This document shows positions 1-11,482 of a stretch of DNA of 64,000 bases, one piece after another. Position 1 is the stretch's first letter, and each line of letters opens with the position of its first letter. A program made the position numbers and the translations under genes. The stretch is taken from positions 1-64,000 of the forward strand of contig JAHLKH010000106.1 in NCBI GenBank assembly GCA_025526915.1. The letters are read 5' to 3'. The notes under the pieces were generated by a model, which did no database searches, was not told the origin of the DNA, and worked only from the letters and a program-made list of their open reading frames with translations. The DNA is from Entophlyctis helioformis (lineage: Eukaryota; Chytridiomycota; Chytridiomycetes; Chytridiales; Chytriomycetaceae).

Positions 1-780
1 GTCGCCGCTGCCTTGTCGCCTTGTCACAGCATGTGGTCGCCGCCAAAGCGGCTGGCCTTGGCTGTTTGTGCCAGGGTCGCACTCGCCAAAGATCATGCTC
101 TTGGCTGGCTGTGCTGACCTGCTTGCCCTGCCTGCCTGCTTGCCCAACCTGTCTGCTTGCACGCTCGTCCTGCCTGCCTTTGGCGGTTGTCTGCGCACGC
201 ACCAGTCCCAGCAAGCCCGTGCCAAGTCGTCTGCTAAGCCGGTCGCCAAGCGCTCCAGCAACGGCAACGGCAGCAGCAGCAAGAGCAAGCCTGCACCCAA
301 GAAGCCGTCCAAGAAGAACGACTTCATTGCCGACGATGACGAAGAGGAGGAGGACGAGGACGACGATGATGACGAGGACGATGACGAAGACGACGACGAG
401 GAGGATGAAGACGAACGGCCGGCCAAGAAGCAGCGCTCGTCGTCGTCGTCGTCCAAGCCCAAGAGCAGCGCAGCTGCCAGATCCAGCAGCAGCAGCAAAA
501 AGTCCAAGTCCAAGTCCAGAAGTGACGACGACTCGGGCGAAGACAGCGAGGCGGGCGAGGGCGGTGCTGAAGACCTAGGTGTGTGGGCTGTGCCTTGCCG
601 CGCTGCTGTTCAGGAAAGCATGCCATTGCTGGTTGCTAACCGCTTCGCACGTGTTGCCCAGATGACGAGCTCAACTTTCTGGACACCAAGAACATCATCC
701 AGTCGGGCCGTCGGACAAGAGGAAAGCGCATCGACTACTCGGCATTTGGCAAGGATGACGAGGACGATGAGGACGATTGA
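1..780 (+). CDS. CHZ-domain histone chaperone (Chz1/HIRIP3-like), C-terminal part
   Basis: The 3' end of a gene whose start lies left of the window. Modelled exons are about 206-578 and 662-780, joined through an 83-bp GTGTGT...CAG intron in phase 1; bases 1-205 look intronic. The protein is Lys/Ser-rich, has a long Asp/Glu run, then a basic Ser-rich stretch, and ends with the motif NIIQSGRRTRGKRIDYSAF followed by an acidic tail. That motif is the CHZ signature of Chz1 and HIRIP3, which bind H2A.Z-H2B dimers in the nucleus. The acidic and basic tracts fit a histone chaperone. The family call rests on this one motif. The 206 exon start is inferred from an acceptor and is the weakest part. Confidence 0.6.
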
Positions 781-974
781 TCCATACGATCTGCCCGCAA
801 CGTTGCCAGCCATCTTGCAAGCCTTCTCACGGCAGATATTCTCACGACAGCCGTATCCCAACCACTACTTGCTTGTACACAGTGCCTTTGAGATCTGTTT
901 TGCAATGCTCAAATGACATGTTGTTCATCTCATCGGCCATGCATTCTCAGTTTGCCGAGTGGCATTAAGAAGGT

Positions 975-1439
975 CGACTACTCGCAGTCTGTGCTTGACC
1001 CTGCCAAGGCAGACGACGCGACCGAGCTTGCCTCTCGCATCAAGCGCGACTCCAAGATTGCGCTGTCGTCATCATCCTCGTCTGTGCTCACTTCGGAGCC
1101 ATTGCACGAGGCAAGCAGCAGCGAGTCGCCTCTCTCGTCGCACACATCCACAGCCGCATCCACATCCACATCCACATCCACAGCAGCAGCCGCAGCAGCC
1201 GGCCGTCCGAGCCAAGACTCTCCAAGACCGAAGTCGACCACCACCACTCGTTTGCGCTGTCCAACTTTTGCCTGCTGCTGCTCGAGGTCGACGGCGCAGA
1301 CTACCTCAACCTGTCCAAGATGCCGCACACGCGCACCAAGTTCCGCAAAGTGTCGCCCGATGTCGACGACGTGGCGTACCTGCGCCAGTCGCATGTCAAG
1401 CAGATTGATCACTGGGTCGTCAAGGCCGTGAACCCATGA
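975..1439 (+). pseudogene. Truncated, frameshifted 3' copy of PPOx-like gene
   Basis: Matches the last part of the complete gene at 21725-23407 on the opposite strand. It begins mid-exon at the duplication breakpoint and so lacks the FMN-binding half. Relative to the intact copy it has one G fewer in a GGG run near 1201, which shifts the frame before the conserved C-terminal region. The terminal codons around the TGA at 1437-1439 are still recognisable in another frame. It has no promoter or start of its own. I read it as a dead fragment carried along with the duplication. Confidence 0.85.
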
Positions 1440-1894
1440 CGATGAGTTTCGTTTCTCTGTTGTGTGTCTGCCGCCTGTGATCATCCCCTCCATCCATCAA
1501 CACCTTCCTCGCCGTCTTGTCTGCTCGTCTGTCGAATGAAGTGCGACACTGTCAATGACTGCTGTGGATGGCATCATGGCATCAGCGACCAAGACGCGAT
1601 GCGACGCGTTGCATCCTGCCACACTCGCAAGCCATCATCAACCACTTCCGTGCTCATCTGCAATCAGTGCAAACGACACAATCCACTGCTCACCCACGCA
1701 CTCCCATTCACATGCACAACTGGCAAAACAAGACTGGACTGCAGGTGCAAAAAAATCTATTATCAAGGACAATGATGATGGTGGTTTAACAATATGGTGG
1801 GTGTGGTACAAGCTCTTGGCGTGCACGTGCAGCGTGTGTGCCGGTGGTGCTCAGTGAGCAGCCAGACAAGACGCTGCGCCGTGTGTCCGCGCGC
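1440..1894. other. Convergent 3' intergenic, left arm
   Basis: Lies between the PPOx remnant and the 3' end of the left PHO4-family gene. It mirrors 21268-21724. No coding signal or structured RNA was recognised. Confidence 0.6.
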
Positions 1895-3754
1895 TTAGTA
1901 CGAGAACGAGCCACCGCGGGTGAGGAGGGCGTACAGGAGACCGGCACCAGTGGCGGCGAGCGGCACGGTGAGGATCCACGAGAAGAAGCACCACGCGAAC
2001 ATGGTCCAGTTGATGGCCTTGAGCGAGCCGTTGCAGAGACCGACACCGACAGTGGCACCAGTGATGCAGTGCGTGGTCGACAGAGGGACACCGAGGAACG
2101 AGCCGGTAATGACAGTCAAGGCAGCGCCGAGCTCCATCGAGAAACCGCGGGTGGGCGAGTGGTACGTGAGGTTGTTGCCGAGCGACTTCATGATGTTGTA
2201 GCCGTACAGAGCGAGACCAAGGTCAATGCCGACGGCACCAATGGCAAGAATCCAGAGCTGCGTGTCGATCTTGGAGCCGGGAGTGGTGCCCTTGACCCAG
2301 ATGTCGTACACACCGGCAAGAGGGCCGACGGCGTTGGCAACGTCGTTGGAGCCGTGGGCAAACGACGCGAAGGCGGCAGTGCAGACCTGGAGCATCGAGT
2401 ACAGGTACTCGGTCTTGTTGTCGTAGCGGACAGCAACCTCGTGGGCGGTCTTGGCAGCGTCCGACTGCATCGAGGCGACATCGGCGAAGATGGCGTTGCG
2501 GAGGAAGGCAGTGACCTTGCCGGCGATGCCAGAGACGGCACCCTTGACGTCAACACCGCTGTCCATGTGGTGGGCAGCAGCAGCCTTGACCTCCTTCTCG
2601 TCGGCGACATCGGCAGCGGTGGTGGGCAGGTGGTCGGGCGTGAACGTGGCGCTGAGGTACTCGGCAAGACGCTCGTTCTTGGGCTGCTCAGGCACGAACC
2701 AGACGTAGAAGATGTGGTACCACTTGAGGTCCTCCTCCTTCTCGAGCACACGGATAAAGTACGGGGCAACAAAGGCGTAACCAATGACGAGGATCGAGCC
2801 AAAGATGGCAGCGGTGGGGATCAGGATGTCGGACCAGTTGGCCTTCTTGACAACCCAGCCGTCGGTCCAGCTGAGCTCCATGTCGACAGGCTTCCACTTG
2901 CCGTTCTTGAGGCCGACGTAGAAGAACATGATCGAGAGCGAGATGGCAAAGTACCACGGGATGGCGTAGATACCGGCGCGGAGCGAGTTCTTGGCGCGGA
3001 GCACAGTGTACTTGGTGATCAGGTAGACAATCGAGGCGATGGTGGCGGCAATGAGCGGCGACGTGAACCACGAGATGATGATCTTGGACATGCCCTTGAA
3101 GGTCCAGTCGACGGCGTCAACACCGAAAGCAGAGATGCCGACACCGGTGAGAGCACCGACGATCGAGTGCGTGGTCGAGACGGGCCAGCCCATGTACGTG
3201 GCGAACATGACCCACGACGACGAGGCAATCAGGGCAGACATGAAACCCTCCATGAGGAGCTCGGGGCGGGTCTTGAAGAGCGACACCTTGATGATGTTGT
3301 TCTTGATCGTGTCGGTGGTCGACGCACCGAGGAGGATGGCACCACCGGCCTCGGTGAAGAGGGCGATGACAATGGCCTGCCACAGCTTGAGCGAGCGCGA
3401 GCCGACCGACGTGGCGAACGAGTTGGCGACATCGTTGGCACCTGTGGAGCAGCAAGTGCAGAGTCGTGGAGACGCAGAGTGTCAGTGCACCAGTCCAACA
3501 TCCATGAGTCAATGTGGTGCACGTCAGTGTGTGTGCGGTGTGCATTGCAGGTGCGGTGTGCACACTGCGACAACCAGCATGCCAGCCAGCCAGCCAGTCA
3601 CACAACCACACACACACACACACACACATGCCACCCATCACACAGCCAGCCAGGCTACCATCACACAACCAACAAACGCACCAATGGAGAAGGCGTCAAA
3701 GACGGCAAAGCAGACCGTCAGGGCAAAGATCCACGTGAAGGAGTAGGGCTGCAT
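1895..3754 (-). CDS. PHO4-family (PiT) phosphate permease, left copy
   Basis: Imports inorganic phosphate at the plasma membrane, by family knowledge with a cation (Pho89/PiT type). Two exons on the minus strand: 3682-3754 and 1895-3441, with a 240-bp intron in phase 1 that contains a (CA)n run; the protein is 539 aa. Both halves carry the duplicated family signature, GANDVANSFATSVGS near the N terminus and HGSNDVANAVGPL in the C-terminal half. Roughly ten or more hydrophobic segments flank a hydrophilic central loop rich in Lys, Glu and Ala. The start is the only ATG that puts the signature in frame. The protein looks identical to the right copy, so the gene is probably functional despite decay of its neighbours. 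Confidence 0.93.
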
Positions 3755-4828
3755 GGCTGCGGCTGTTGCAAGTCGAGTGCAGGATGCCCTGAAACGGCTG
3801 GCGGGCTGCCGCCGCCTTTTGTACTCGTTGCCGGATATGTGCACTGCAGAAAACACATCCACTGCAGATCCGCCCGCTCTTGCCCGCAAAGTTGCCCGCT
3901 CCGTCCCACGTCAGACCGCCAGACCGCCAGACCGCCAGGCAACGAGCCAAGCTCGGCGGCGTTTGGCCAAGCAAATTTTGCAGAGCGTGCCGAAACGAGT
4001 GGCTGCCAGTCGCCAGTGCGCGTGCGTGAGCAGATGATTGGCTGGCGTTTGCCGGCGAAAAATTGTGTGTGTGACCGCCCGTGGCGACACACGGGCAGCG
4101 GTCGGACTGAGCTGCGTGCATCCGAGCGAGCACGCGGCGCACGGCCGTTGTGTGCCGTTGAGCGCCAGCCAACCATCTGCGCATGGCGTGTGCACGCACG
4201 CTCGCTCGCTGTCACATGCTGCTGAATCGACTGATGCGTGAGCTGATGGCTGCCGATTCGCACACTTTGCTGATTGTCCGGCGGCTTGATCCAACAGCCG
4301 GCTGGTGCGCTGTTGCGTGGAGATCAAGTGCCGTGCGGTATCTGCGGGCCGCCATGGAGACGGACGGCTGCCAGGAAGCGTCGTGTCGTCGTGTCGTCAT
4401 GCCGTCTTGTCGTCATATTCCTGGCGATCCACGGCCAGTCCACAGAGCATCCACGGCCAGACATGCACAGACTTGGACAGACAGATACCGCCGCACATCG
4501 ACTGGTGGAGCAGCAATCAACAGCCGCTCGCATTGTGCACTCTGCCGATTGCAGCCGAGTCCAAGACGTCTTTGTGGGCGGCTGCGCTCACATCAGGCGG
4601 CTGCGCATACACATGGCATCTGTGGACTGGCAGTCACTGGCCAACGGTCGTCAAGTGGTGGTACACGCCATGCTTCATTCAACGGCTGCAACGAGCATCA
4701 ACAATCACATGGTGGTGGTGGTGGTGTATGGGGAGACGAAGATGTATGAAGGGCAGTGGAGTTGGGACAACACACACAGCCGGACTTTGAAGGATTCAGC
4801 AGCCACCTGCAACAGGCAGACTGCAGCC
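3755..4828. other. Upstream region of left PHO4-family gene
   Basis: About 1.07 kb between the phosphate-transporter start and the OPT stop, both minus strand. It contains short CTGGCGGT tandem units near 3925 and GC-rich inverted sequence near 4070-4100. No ORF with recognisable homology was seen. Most indel differences between the two arms fall here (around 4430-4500). Confidence 0.5.
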
Positions 4829-7347
4829 TTACTCCTCCATAAAGTACTCGATCGGACGGCCAGTGCACCAAAAGTCGTACGGGTACGGGTTGATGGCCGA
4901 CATGGGCGACGGGTAGTACACCGACAGGACCGTCGCGAGGATAATGGCAATGCCAGATCCGGCGTCGAGCGCCGCAGACAGCACGTAGTTGTACTTGGTC
5001 CACCAGCCGTGGCTGTACGTGAACACAAAGTACATGAAGATGGTCGAGATGATGGCCACCGACAGCACCGACGACTGCACGTAGCCAGACGACACCGTGT
5101 AGCACATGATCGGGAAGTTGATGAAGCGCCACCACGGGTGCGGGAACGCCTTGTTGGCTGCCCACGGCAGCACCGGGATGAGCGCGCCAATCAGGTAGCC
5201 GAGGTTGGTGAAGTGGTACGGCGACTCGGGGCCAAAGAACCGCATCGGGCCAATCGCTCCCCAAATGGCTCCGGCGTTGAAGAAGGTCGTGTGGCCAGTG
5301 AGCTGCCAGTCGGCAGAGCCGAGCGGGAAGTACGCAATGACGATCCACACAGACGAGGTGTTGCAGACAGCGCCAATGACCGTGCCGAGCAGCTGCGAGA
5401 ACACCATGTGGATCGGGTTGATGTGCAGGTAGTGGCCGACCTTGAGATCGTACGACAGAGCAAGGCACTGGATCATGATGTTGTAGCCGTACGACTTGAA
5501 CGTCATCACAGGGACCGTCTGGCCAGGGACAATCAGACCCATGAGGAGCTCAGTCACAATGTTGAGGCCGAGCTGCTGGCCCGACGACGCCTGGATGATG
5601 CCGTACGGGATCGTGAACACAAACGCGAGCGCGAGGCCAAAGAGCGTGCCCCACCACTGCAGGCGGAACGGCGTGAAGATGCCGACGAGCATCTGCACAA
5701 GGAGCCAGAAGCCGAGCCACGAGAGGTACATCCACTCGGGAATGTCCGGGTACGCCTTCATGAGCGTGTTGTGGATGTCGGGAGTCTCCTCGTCGACCTG
5801 GTTGATCATCTCCTTGGTCTGGCGGATAATGTCCTGGTAGTACCACAAGCCAACGTGCGAGATACCGCAAGTGAGCGCCATGAACGAGAGCGAGTAGCCA
5901 ATGGCAAAGTGCTCGGTGAGGTAGATGGGCTTGACCTCGTCGTACGCCGTCTGGTTGAGGTCAAAGTTGGAGCGGTCGTACAGCACCGTGGCGCGGATGC
6001 GCTTGCCGGTGCGCGTGAACAGGGCGGGCGAGTTGACACGCGGGAAGTCGGTGTCGTCCTCGTACGAGTAGATGGGGGCGAGCACGGGGTTGCCGAACCA
6101 GTTCTGGTAGTAGGCGATGGGGATGATGATCCAGGTGACAACAATGTTCGAGAAGAACACGTTCATGGTGGCCCACCACGGCCACGAGAGCGGGCCGTAG
6201 ATCGAGATGTTGGACCAGTCGAACGAGAACGACAGCACGCCGACGCCCATGTTGGGCGACGCAGAGCCGAGGAAGCGTGCCGTCTTGTTGGACGAGATCC
6301 AGCACAGGATCGAGATGGCCTGCACGACACCGGCAAAGTACGACGGGAACCACTGCCACAGGAACGAGAACACGAACGCGACCCAGAAGAACGAGTAGCG
6401 CGACAGGCCGCCGACCTTGCGCACCTCCTCGTCCTCGTCCTCCTCCTTCTCGTGGAAGGCGATAAAGAGCGCGACGGTGGGGAGCACGGTGGGCCAGTAC
6501 ATGGCGGCGGGGCGGACGAGGTAGCGGCGGGTCATGCCAGACAGACCGTAGCCGATCATCTGCGTCGACAGGATGAACAGGAGCGAGTTCCAGAACGTGA
6601 CGTGGGGGTCGTTCTGTTGAGCGTGGTGGTGAGTGGAGAGTGGATGTGTCGAGTGGATGTGTCGTGCGAGAGGAGTAAAGTGGATCATGGTCAGAGAGAC
6701 ATGGCAAAGGTCAGCAAGAGGGCACAGGATCAACAGAGACGCGCAGATGTGGCGTTGATACGCTGGTGCACAGATGCTGGTGCACAGATGCGGCACAGCA
6801 GGCGGCACACGCAGATGCCACCAAGGAGTGCACCAGCCAGCAGACAGCAACGAGACAGCAAGACAACAGCAGCACAGCAAGACAACAGCACACGCACCAT
6901 GAACTCCTCCATCTTCTGGCCAATGACGTTCTCAATGCCGTACGGCGAGCCTCCGGCAGCACCGGCAATGGTGTAGATGAGCACGTGCTCCTTGATGGTG
7001 AACGGGCCCGGGTTGAGGATGCCGCGCGGCAGCACCTTGGAGAAGAAGATGCCCATCGGGTACGACAGCAGAGCAGCAACGACGTTGGTGATGTAGAATG
7101 CGTTGGTGCGGAACGAGAAGATGCCGTTGGCGAGGCCGAGGAAGATGGCAAAGAGCGCACCGAGGAACACCATGCGGATGGTCAGCGACGGCGCGGCAGG
7201 GTCGTCGGTCTCTGGGACAATGCCCTTGGTGTACTGCTGGGCGTAGATGGCATCGACGGCCTCGATGTCGCCCGTGGCGGCGAGGATGTTCTTCTCGGCA
7301 TCCAGCTCGTGCTTGAGGTCGACCTTGTCGGTCTTTGTGGCGGCCAT
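4829..7347 (-). CDS. OPT-family oligopeptide transporter, left copy
   Basis: Proton-coupled uptake of small peptides or related substrates at the plasma membrane, by family knowledge. Two exons, 6898-7347 and 4829-6613, with a 284-bp phase-0 intron; the protein is 744 aa, normal for fungal OPTs. The N-terminal 70 residues are hydrophilic. The family motif NPGPFTIKEH follows around residue 120, then AAGGSPYGIENVIGQ, with about 14-16 hydrophobic spans. It ends in the OPT-type tail with PYPYDFWCTGRP. It differs from the right copy by one residue that I could find (Ser for Ala in NTSSVWIV). Substrate specificity cannot be read from sequence. Confidence 0.93.
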
Positions 7348-8355
7348 GGCAAGAGGGTCGGCTTGCAGCGGGTCGCGCGGATGGGCAGCATGTCGCGGCG
7401 GGGGATGTGCGCCGTTTATGAGGATTCCCGCGCAGCCGCAGCTCGCCAGTCACAGGAGGAGCGGCACAAGACTCGCATTGGGCGACACAGCAACTGGCGA
7501 GCAACTGAGCCCGTCTGCGTGACGCTCGCAAGGCAGCGACTGGCAGCGAGGAGCGACTGAACCCGCCTGCGCGACCCTGCTCCACGTGTGCACGTTGTGC
7601 GACCACGCGGAACTCTTGCGTGGCATTGCAAGTCCCGCTGCTGTGTGACGGAATTACCGCGTGGTCGTGCTTTTCAAGTGTGACTCATGGAGTCGACACA
7701 GTTGTTGCTGTCCAAGTGGCGTTGTGGCTGCTTGCCTGCCGCTGATGCCTGCCGCTGTCAGTTGCCGCCTGCCGCACTCGCACACGGCTGCCGCGCAGGC
7801 GGCGTCGTTGGTGCACAGCGGCGCGACTGTGGGAGTCTAGCTCTCGCCACCCGCCACTCGCACACGGCAGGCGTGCCTTGGCTGTCTGGTCAGCAAGCGA
7901 AGCACAGTGCAGTGCAACTCCGCAGCGGACCTGTCCTGTCAACCGGTCCAGTGCACGGATCAGCTGCTTATCGCCCATCTGCCGCCGTATCGTCCGGCTG
8001 ATCACCAACTGTGTTCCGACTGAGCGTCGGCCAACTGCCCGATCCTCTCGCAACAACGGCGCATCCGCATCTCGCTGGCCGTCTCGCTACGTTTGTCGCT
8101 GTGCAGACGGCAACACTCTGACCGGTTGGCGACGGTTGTGGATGGTCCAGCGAGCGGCTGCCTGATGCTTCTTCTGCAATGGCCGCTCCTTTGGGGGCGG
8201 ACCTGGAATTGCAGGCGGATTGGGTGGAATCTTGGTGGGATCGTGGTGTGCCAGAGTGCTGCGCTGGCAGTCGATCGCACAGAGTGGTTCATTGGACATA
8301 CACACATACACACAGATACACAGATACATACACAGGCGGTGTGCAGGATGCCACC
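7348..8355. other. OPT upstream region, left arm
   Basis: About 1 kb between the OPT start and the cupredoxin-like stop. It includes a TATA-like CATAAACGG (minus strand, 7412-7420) about 70 bp before the OPT ATG. Nothing else was recognised. Confidence 0.5.
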
Positions 8356-9079
8356 TCACACGGCCGCCAGCAGACACGCAAGCAGCACCGCGGCGAGACG
8401 GGCGGCTGTGGCCGATGCGACTGGCCGACGGCTCGACGATGCGATGGCTGCTTCTTCGATCTTGACACACTGGCCGCCAGCCGCCGAGCCGGTGCCCGTG
8501 GCGGCCACGCCGTCGTACACACCGCCAGACGAGGGCGGTGCGGTCTGGAAGCCTGGCGGACACACGGCGGGTGCAGGCGAGGATGTTGCGCATGCCGTGC
8601 TGGTTGTGGCTGCGGCTGCTGGCCGGAACGCAGCGGCGGTTGTGGCTGCGGCATCTCTCGACGGCGACAGCAGTGTGCCGATGGACGGTGCCACAGACGC
8701 AGACGCAGACGCAGACGCAGCAGCCACTCGCACCACACCCCGCAGCCCGCTGGCGCACTGGCGGTCGCCCTTGGACACATACCACCAGTTGCCTGGCGTC
8801 TTGGCCGTCCACTGGAACGTCTGCGGCGCAACGAGCAGCCCAGAGTCGATGCCGCCAGCCAGCGACGTGCACGAGGTGCCGTTGGACACTTGCGTGACCG
8901 ACACGGGCGACGCGGGCGATGCCGACCCAAACGACCACACGATCACATCGCCGACCGTTGCCGCGACGTCTGGCTGCGAGAATGCCGTGTTGGTGGCCTG
9001 GATGGAGATCGTCGCAGCAGCCGCGCACGAGACGAGCGACAGCAGCGCGAGTGGAGCGAGTGGGAGCGAGAGTGTGCAT
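8356..9079 (-). pseudogene. Cupredoxin-like secreted protein, left copy, frameshifted
   Basis: Counterpart of the intact gene at 14096-14818. The span from the corresponding ATG (9077-9079) to the stop (8356-8358) is 724 bp, one base longer than the right copy. There is an extra C in the repeated CTCC-ACTCG tract about 20 bp after the ATG. Reading from that ATG therefore leaves the cupredoxin frame inside the signal peptide. The mature domain is still open in its own frame, and upstream in-frame ATGs exist, but they would not give a signal peptide in the normal place. It is probably non-functional unless the base is an error. Confidence 0.75.
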
Positions 9080-9790
9080 ATGTGCAGGTGGTGAGAGTGT
9101 GGGCGGGCGAGAGGAGCGACGGCAGATGGCAGACGGCAGATGCAGGATGTGAGCGAGGAGCAGCAAGCGTTTATGAGGCGACTCGGATGTGGGCTCATGT
9201 GCACACAGGACGCTGTTGGCATTGACGGTGGCATGTGTTGATGCGATGGCTGTCCAGTGGTGCACAGCGAGTGCACGACGCCTTCGTTGAACGTCCGCGG
9301 CAGGCTTGGCTGACGCGCCACTCTGCGGCCACATCATTGCCGCGCGTGGCTGCCTGGTGGATGGGTGGTGGCACCGTGCATGCGGCAGACTGCCGCCCGC
9401 CCGCCTGGCTGCCTGGTTGCCTGGCTGGCTGCCTTGCCGCAGTCCGGCATCGCATTGGCAGCGTGTGGCTCGCTCGTCAGTCACACACCAGCCAGCACCC
9501 CAAAACACAGCTGGCCAAGTCGAGTCGATCGCACTGCGCTCGCTGGCTGTTGATGTGGGTCCCTCAAATGGCGATGAGCAAGCACCAGTTTGTGCACCAG
9601 GCTCACAGCAGGGGCATACAGACTGCCTCTCTCATGAATGTATGCCAAACAGCTCAGATCCATGTCAATGATAAGAGCGACGGCATGTGTCTCTCTGCTG
9701 TCGCCTCTGCATCGGCTGCCATCTGCGTGTCCGCGGCCATGTCGGTCACATGCCTTCATCGCCATCTCTTGACTTGACCTCTGCAATCTC

Positions 9791-11482
9791 ATGAGTGGAT
9801 CCGAATCGCCCGCAGACTGCGCTGTGCTTGCCCAGGCATTCCCGTTGGTCTTTGGCAGCGAGACCAACTGCTGTCGCCTTGCCGGCATCAACGGCGATGA
9901 GCCTGTCGTGACCTGTTACGACGGTCGCATCCGTGAGCTGTACGTTGCCGCCCTTGAACGAGCCGTGAACGCCACCTTTCGCTGCTTCTGCTGACGATGC
10001 CGCTGCACAGGCGGCTGAAGAAGCTTGACATCCCGGCTGCACCGATCCCCGAGTCTCTGTCAAAGCTCGACGGCCTTTACCTGTTGTGCGCACACATCCC
10101 ACAGTGCACCCGACAGTCGGCTGGGCTCCACTGACTCGTTCGATGGCAGGTCGCTTGAGCAGAACAGATTCACTGGGCCGTTGCCAGAGTGGCTGCCGAA
10201 GCTCAACAAACTCAAGTACCTGTATGTGGCATCGTGATATTGCCCGTGCCCTCTGGATGGAAACTGACCCAGCATACCGCTGTTGGCAGAGCACTGTCTG
10301 ACAACCAGCTTACTGGCCCGATATCGCCATGGATCACCATGATGTTGGATCTGACGTATTTGTGAGTGCCGTGCAGATGGCGAACGTGCGGATGGCCTAA
10401 CTCTGCGTGAATGTGGCAGGTCGCTATCCAACAATACGCTATCAGGCCCTATTCTACCCTCGATCACGCAGATGACAAACCTTACTGGCTTGTATGGCCA
10501 TGAGCATTGGAATGTGTGCGTACTCTTGACTAACGACGAAATGGCTGCTCGCAGGTCTCTTGATCGGAACCTTTTGAACGGCACAATCCCGTCAACTATC
10601 GGCCAGCTGACGAGCCTGACGTCGCTGTAAGGCATTGCTACTTGCTGTTGTTTTGTGGCCGCCTTTACCGCTGACCGCTGTGCTGTCCCTGGATAGGTGG
10701 CTGTTTGACAACCAGCTGACAGGTGAGATTCCAGAGTCGCTGGGTACGCCTGCAAGCATCCACACCATGTGAGCAGCCTTACGTCTTGGTTTTTGATCGA
10801 CTCTGCTCCTGGCTTACGATCGCGCCATGCACTCTCCTGATCATCGTCAACAGCTGGATGAGCGGCAATCAGCTCTCTGGGCCTATCCCACAGTCGCTTG
10901 GCCAGCTTGCCAATCTGACTTATCTGTAAGTTGTCTCCATCATCACCTGTGCTTCCAGTAGCATTCCACTTCATGCCGCGATCGCTCATTTCTTGTGCTT
11001 GATATCGTCTGTGACAAATAGGGACGTATCAGACAATCGTCTGTCTGGCCCGATCCCTCCATCACTGGGCAGGCTGTCAAATCTTTGGAGCTTGTAAGTT
11101 GCTGCGTGCATGTGTGTTGTCAGTGCGCGTCACCAACCAATTCTTGTCTTGCAGTGACTTTGGCGGCAACCCAGCACTCAATGGCACGCTGCCTGACGGA
11201 TTTGCCAAAACGATCTTTTGCCTAAACGGTGGCAAGACCAACGTGAAGCCACCCCGACCGGACAGCACGCTGGCCTTCTGCTCCACGGACAAAGCAGGTG
11301 AGTCCCATACCCCTTCAAGACCGCACTATTTTGGCCATCCTTGCTGACCAATGCGCTTTGGCCTGGGCTCGCATTTCCAACTGCCAGCAACATCAGCCGC
11401 TTCTGATGGCGCGCCAGTCGCCGGGATGGTCGGCAGAGTCCTCGGCGCTCTTGCTGCTCTTGCTGGCGTGCTGAGCCTCTGA
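9791..11482 (+). CDS. Leucine-rich-repeat protein, GPI-type tail, one LRR per exon
   Basis: Eleven exons: 9791-9939, 10011-10082, 10150-10221, 10290-10361, 10420-10491, 10555-10626, 10697-10768, 10854-10925, 11022-11093, 11155-11297 and 11388-11482; 320 aa. Exons 2-9 are each exactly 72 bp with phase-2 boundaries, so each encodes one 24-residue plant-type LRR (pattern LxxNxLxGPIPxSLGxLxxL). Exon 1 has the LRR N-cap with Cys pairs (DCAV...NCC...VTCYDG). The C terminus is a small-residue hydrophobic tail after ASDGAP, as in GPI-anchored proteins. No signal peptide is present: an in-frame stop lies at 9770-9772 and the duplication junction is at 9728. It is probably a cell-surface adhesion or ligand-binding protein that has lost its leader exon. 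Confidence 0.85.

Larger units (their letters stand above)
975..9728. repeat. Left arm of large inverted duplication
   Basis: About 8.75 kb that matches the reverse complement of 13449-22184. The outer end is where the PPOx-like gene copy starts abruptly at 975. The inner end is at 9728, after which the two sides share nothing. Differences are scattered SNPs and small indels, mainly in noncoding DNA; the arms differ in length by 18 bp. The OPT proteins differ at one residue I could find (Ser/Ala) and the PHO4 proteins look identical. Two of four genes here are broken, so this arm appears to be the derived copy. Confidence 0.9.

Noticed and set aside
731..985. Shared TCGACTACTCG at the end of the CHZ-domain gene (731-741) and at the left duplication breakpoint (974-984)
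   Set aside because: Tempting as junction microhomology, but the two sites are 240 bp apart and the match encodes a common Asp-Tyr-Ser; probably coincidence.
3597..3632. (CA)n run in the phosphate-transporter intron as a regulatory repeat
   Set aside because: Similar CA/GT microsatellites occur in several introns here (for example 50098-50123); no specific role is supported.
1838..4225. 795-residue open frame antisense to the left phosphate transporter
   Set aside because: Compositional shadow; it runs through the real intron and promoter without any domain.
4274..6976. 900-residue open frame antisense to the left OPT gene (mirrored at 16199-18859)
   Set aside because: Arg/His/Asp/Val-rich shadow of a GC-rich coding strand; the opposite strand encodes a clear OPT transporter.
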